Positions 6,060-8,385 of a stretch of DNA of 8,385 nucleotides are shown here, one piece after another. The stretch covers positions 1 through 8,385 of the forward strand of contig NZ_JAHZPJ010000019.1 in NCBI RefSeq assembly GCF_019929345.1, in the 5' to 3' direction. The notes under the pieces were generated by a model. It saw only the letters and a program-made list of their open reading frames with translations. It had not been told where the DNA came from and ran no database searches. The translations under genes were made by a program, and so were the position numbers. Numbering within the stretch: the first letter of the stretch is position 1; every line of letters starts with the position of its first letter. The DNA is from Streptococcus oralis (lineage in GTDB: Bacteria > Bacillota > Bacilli > Lactobacillales > Streptococcaceae).

Positions 6060-6554
6060 GTGTCGTATTTTGAACAGTTTATGCAAGCCAATCAGGCTTA
6101 TGTTGCCCTACATGGGCAGTTAAATCTGCCACTTAAACCCAAAACAAGAGTAGCCATTGTGACCTGTATGGACTCACGTTTGCACGTTGCGCAAGCTCTG
6201 GGCTTGGCACTTGGGGATGCTCATATCTTGCGGAATGCAGGTGGTCGAGTGACTGAGGACATGATTCGTTCGCTGGTGATTTCCCAGCAACAAATGGGGA
6301 CAAGAGAGATTGTGGTATTGCATCATACAGACTGTGGAGCTCAAACCTTTCAAAATGAAAGTTTTCATGAATATTTGAAACACGAGCTCGGAGTTGATGT
6401 GTCTGATCAAGATTTTTTACCATTCCAGGATGTTGAAGAGAGTGTGAGAGAGGACATGCAGTTGCTTCGAGAATCCCCACTTATTCCTGATGATGTGGTT
6501 ATTTCAGGTGCTGTCTATGATGTGGATACAGGAAGTATGAGAGAGGTATACTAA
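6060..6554 (+). CDS. Beta-class carbonic anhydrase
   Basis: The enzyme interconverts carbon dioxide and bicarbonate with zinc in the cytosol; in streptococci it supports growth at low carbon dioxide by feeding bicarbonate-dependent carboxylations. From GTG 6060 the product has 164 residues starting MSYFEQFMQANQAY. Zinc-binding residues are C36 in CMDSR (36-40, with the catalytic dyad D38-R40) and H89 and C92 in HHTDC (88-92). NAGGR (59-63) is also typical. A very strong ribosome site, GGAGG (6050-6054), lies 5 nt before this GTG. The frame is open back to GTG 5991, but that start has no ribosome site, lies on the probable promoter and adds 23 residues not typical of the family. It follows radA by 72 nt and may be partly read through from it, as no terminator separates them. 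Confidence 0.92.
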   Translation: MSYFEQFMQANQAYVALHGQLNLPLKPKTRVAIVTCMDSRLHVAQALGLALGDAHILRNAGGRVTEDMIRSLVISQQQMGTREIVVLHHTDCGAQTFQNESFHEYLKHELGVDVSDQDFLPFQDVEESVREDMQLLRESPLIPDDVVISGAVYDVDTGSMREVY

Positions 6555-6574
6555 CTTTGTCTCGAAAAAATCTC

Positions 6575-6613
6575 ATCCTAGCATAAAATCGATTGTTAAA
6601 ATGTAGGATTTTT
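6575..6613 (+). terminator. Probable terminator after the carbonic anhydrase
   Basis: ATCCTA (6575-6580) pairs with TAGGAT (6604-6609), extended by CAT-ATG pairing across a one-base bulge, and is followed by a T run (6609-6613). The loop is fairly large and AT-rich, so strength may be modest. Confidence 0.6.
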
Positions 6614-6642
6614 AGCTTTAATATAGCTAATATAAAATAGTA

Positions 6643-6680
6643 AAAACAAGGGTATAAATGTTTACTCTTGTTTTATTTTT
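6643..6680. terminator. Second terminator hairpin before prs, possibly bidirectional
   Basis: AAAACAAG (6643-6650) pairs with CTTGTTTT (6667-6674), extended inwards by GTA-TAC pairs, and is followed by TTTTATTTTT. The opposite strand also has a T run after the stem, so it could act both ways. With the hairpin at 6575-6613 it gives a double stop between the carbonic anhydrase and prs. Confidence 0.7.
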
Positions 6681-6682
6681 GA

Positions 6683-6711
6683 TTGAAAAATAAAGGAAAA
6701 AGCGCTACAAT
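6683..6711 (+). promoter_or_regulatory. Sigma-A-type promoter for prs
   Basis: TTGAAA (6683-6688) and TACAAT (6706-6711) are separated by 17 bp. The transcript would start near 6718, giving a leader of about 50 nt before the ATG at 6768. Confidence 0.75.
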
Positions 6712-6767
6712 GGTAGATGGAAAATGTTGTGTAAAAAACAAGTGATACATAAATACCGGAGGAAATC

Positions 6768-7736
6768 ATGTCTTTTTCTGATTTAAAGCTGTTTGCCCTT
6801 TCTTCAAATAGAGAATTGGCAGAGCGTGTGGCGCAAGAGATTGGGATAGAGTTGGGGAAATCGACTGTTCGCCAATTTTCAGATGGGGAGATTCAGGTCA
6901 ACATTGAAGAATCAATCCGTGGAAAACACGTCTTTATCCTACAATCAACTAGTTCACCTGTAAATGATAATTTACTTGAAATTTTGATTATGGTGGACGC
7001 ATTGAAGCGTGCTAGTGCAGAATCTGTCAATGTTGTTATGCCTTACTATGGCTATGCTCGTCAGGATAGAAAGGCGCGCGCGCGTGAGCCAATCACTTCA
7101 AAACTCGTTGCCAACATGTTGGAAGTGGCTGGAGTGGATCGTTTGTTGACGATTGATTTGCACGCTGCACAGATTCAGGGATTCTTTGATATTCCTGTGG
7201 ATCACTTGATGGGTGCTCCATTGATTGCGGACTATTTTGAACGTCGTGGCATGGTTGGTTCTGACTACGTGGTTGTCAGCCCAGACCATGGTGGGGTGAC
7301 TCGTGCTCGTAAATTGGCAGAGTTTTTGAAAACCCCGATTGCGATTATTGACAAACGCCGTAGTGTAGATAAGATGAATACCAGTGAAGTGATGAACATC
7401 ATTGGTAAGGTAGAAGGTAAGACTTGTATCTTGATTGACGATATGATCGATACAGCTGGAACTATTTGTCATGCGGCAGATGCTCTTGCTGAAGCAGGTG
7501 CTGTTGAAGTTTACGCAAGCTGTACGCACCCAGTTCTTTCAGGGCCAGCTATGGACAATATCCAAAAATCAGCTATTAAAAAATTAGTTGTTTTGGATAC
7601 TATCTACCTACCAGAAGAGCGTTTGATTGATAAGATTGAACAAATTTCGATTGCTCATCTTCTGGGCGATGCTATTATCCGTATCCACGAAAAACGTCCT
7701 CTTTCTCCTTTGTTTAGCATTGAGAAAAAGATTTAA
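6768..7736 (+). CDS. prs: Ribose-phosphate pyrophosphokinase (PRPP synthetase)
   Basis: Prs makes phosphoribosyl pyrophosphate from ribose 5-phosphate and ATP, the precursor of purines, pyrimidines, NAD, histidine and tryptophan. The 322-residue protein is of normal length for class I enzymes. Visible elements are [13 protein letters not shown] (37-49), the ATP-binding [11 protein letters not shown] region (92-102), the metal-binding [16 protein letters not shown] (130-145), [11 protein letters not shown] (171-181) and the PRPP-binding loop [10 protein letters not shown] (223-232). A strong GGAGG ribosome site (6758-6762) lies 5 nt before the ATG. The gene has its own promoter and is closed by the terminator at 7760-7795, so it is monocistronic. 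PRPP is also the signal sensed by PurR, linking it to the PurBox-like site near purA. Streptococci often carry a second prs copy elsewhere. Confidence 0.97.
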   Translation: MSFSDLKLFALSSNRELAERVAQEIGIELGKSTVRQFSDGEIQVNIEESIRGKHVFILQSTSSPVNDNLLEILIMVDALKRASAESVNVVMPYYGYARQDRKARAREPITSKLVANMLEVAGVDRLLTIDLHAAQIQGFFDIPVDHLMGAPLIADYFERRGMVGSDYVVVSPDHGGVTRARKLAEFLKTPIAIIDKRRSVDKMNTSEVMNIIGKVEGKTCILIDDMIDTAGTICHAADALAEAGAVEVYASCTHPVLSGPAMDNIQKSAIKKLVVLDTIYLPEERLIDKIEQISIAHLLGDAIIRIHEKRPLSPLFSIEKKI

Positions 7737-7759
7737 TCTTTCACTTGAAGTAGACAGAA

Positions 7760-7795
7760 CTCCTAGCAGGTTTCTTTTCTTGCTAGGAGATTTTT
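7760..7795 (+). terminator. Rho-independent terminator after prs
   Basis: CTCCTAGCA (7760-7768) pairs perfectly with TGCTAGGAG (7781-7789), followed by A and five T (7791-7795). Confidence 0.95.
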
Positions 7796-7826
7796 ATAGT
7801 CAAAATCTGCAAGCCTTTTCAAAATA

Positions 7827-7835
7827 TGCTATACT
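7827..7835 (+). promoter_or_regulatory. Extended -10 promoter for the CoA-binding protein gene
   Basis: TGCTATACT gives a TGN extension plus TATACT (7830-7835); the -35 region is weak. The start would be near 7842, so the leader is only about 14 nt and begins right at the ribosome site. Confidence 0.55.
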
Positions 7836-7855
7836 GATGAAAAAGGAGGATTTCT

Positions 7856-8293
7856 ATGAGTCAAGAATTTATCAATCCAAGTGATGGTGTAATCCGTCAG
7901 TATCTAGCAACCAGTAAAACATTAGCGGTAGTGGGTTTGTCTGACCGTGAAGAAACAACTAGCAATCGAGTGACCAAGGAAATGCAGGCTCGGGGCTATA
8001 AAATCATTCCAGTTAATCCCAAGGCTGCAGGTGGGGAAATCTTGGGAGAAAAGGCTTATGCGAGTCTAGCTGAGATTTCTTTTCCTGTGGACATTGTCAA
8101 TGTATACCGACGTAGCGAGTTTTTACCAGATGTGGCGCGTGATTTTCTCAAGGCTGATGCCAAGATTTTTTGGGCACAACTGGGACTTGAAAATCTAGAA
8201 GCGGAAGATATCTTGCGTGCTGGAGGATGCGATAACATCGTGATGAATCGTTGCATCAAAAGAGAACATACTCGCTTAATTGAGGAAGCATAA
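7856..8293 (+). CDS. CoA-binding domain protein (YccU-like)
   Basis: A 145-residue, single-domain protein with a Rossmann-like CoA-binding fold like that of the succinyl-CoA synthetase alpha subunit, here standing alone. Family marks are the first strand and loop TLAVVGLSDREETTSNRV (22-39), IIPVNP (50-55), the strand VDIVNVYRRSE (78-88), IFWAQLG (104-110) and NIVMNRCIKREH (127-138). No ligase or transferase domain is attached, so it is likely a ligand-binding or regulatory protein; the physiological role is not known to me. An excellent ribosome site, AAGGAGGA (7843-7850), lies 5 nt before the ATG. It is its own transcription unit behind the prs terminator. An insertion sequence begins 15 bp after the stop codon, so the coding region is intact but its native terminator is probably displaced. 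Confidence 0.88.
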   Translation: MSQEFINPSDGVIRQYLATSKTLAVVGLSDREETTSNRVTKEMQARGYKIIPVNPKAAGGEILGEKAYASLAEISFPVDIVNVYRRSEFLPDVARDFLKADAKIFWAQLGLENLEAEDILRAGGCDNIVMNRCIKREHTRLIEEA

Positions 8294-8308
8294 GAAAAAG
8301 GTAGCCAG

Positions 8309-8385
8309 TGTACTGACCCCAAAAAGTTGGACAAATAATTATTGAAAGGATTTAGTTCTGTACTGCACAGGACTAAGTCCTTTTA
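8309..8385 (+). mobile_element. Left end of an IS3-family-like insertion sequence (partial)
   Basis: Starting at the terminal TG, the sequence TGTACTGACCCCAAAAAG followed by TTGGACA resembles the terminal inverted repeat of IS150-group IS3 elements found in streptococci (IS861-like), as I remember them. It is followed by a long hairpin, then the window ends. No transposase frame is within view. Orientation and exact identity cannot be decided. The element lies between the CoA-binding gene and whatever follows; the target duplication cannot be seen because only one end is present. Confidence 0.65.
8345..8384 (+). terminator. Long hairpin near the IS end, terminator-like
   Basis: Bases 8345-8360 pair with 8368-8383 over 16 positions, including two T-G wobbles, around the loop TACTGCA. 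The 3' arm ends in TTTT. It could stop transcription entering the element from the CoA-binding gene, a common protection of transposase genes, and may serve as terminator for that gene. Confidence 0.6.

Noticed and set aside
7627..7884. 85-codon ORF across the prs end
   Set aside because: It overlaps prs in another frame, crosses the prs terminator and runs into the CoA-binding gene.

Overview
The window looks like the chromosome of a mitis-group Streptococcus (S. mitis, S. oralis or S. pneumoniae type). The gene order tRNA-Asn, comW, purA, tadA, 4.5S RNA (ffs), dut, histidine phosphatase, radA, carbonic anhydrase, prs matches what I remember of the origin-proximal region of S. pneumoniae. 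The comW protein is clearly diverged from the pneumococcal one as I recall it, so a commensal mitis-group species is likelier than S. pneumoniae itself. No database search was possible.

Layout. Bases 1-160 hold a tRNA-Asn, probably the tail of an rRNA operon, and a strong terminator. About 128-812 is a decayed minus-strand copy of an ISL3-family (IS1167-like) transposase, with stops, frameshifts and deletions. After an AT-rich stretch with promoter-like and dyad motifs comes comW, the competence factor that works with the alternative sigma factor ComX. Its 3' end carries an 11-bp tandem duplication that changes the C-terminus. Then come purA, with a structured leader and a PurBox-like site, and tadA, with its own terminator and promoter in front. 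The SRP RNA follows. The competence-type operon dut, histidine phosphatase, radA starts from a cin-box-like promoter that abuts the SRP RNA terminator. A beta-carbonic anhydrase, prs and a CoA-binding protein follow, mostly as separate units with their own promoters and terminators. The window ends inside the left end of an IS3-family-like insertion sequence that begins 15 bp after the last gene.

Function. The region joins nucleotide metabolism (PurA makes adenylosuccinate, Prs makes PRPP, Dut removes dUTP), translation and secretion RNA functions (tRNA-Asn, TadA, SRP RNA) and natural transformation (ComW, RadA). Two competence genes lie close together, and the cin-box-like motif places dut and radA in the late competence regulon.

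Most notable points: radA has no ATG, GTG or TTG start upstream of its intact zinc finger and appears to start at ATC; an 11-bp duplication shortens ComW from a reconstructed 78 residues to 73; the cin-box lies against the SRP terminator; and hairpins sit around the purA ribosome binding site. I found no new multi-gene defence or mobile system. The novelty here is in gene starts, small lesions and regulatory layout.
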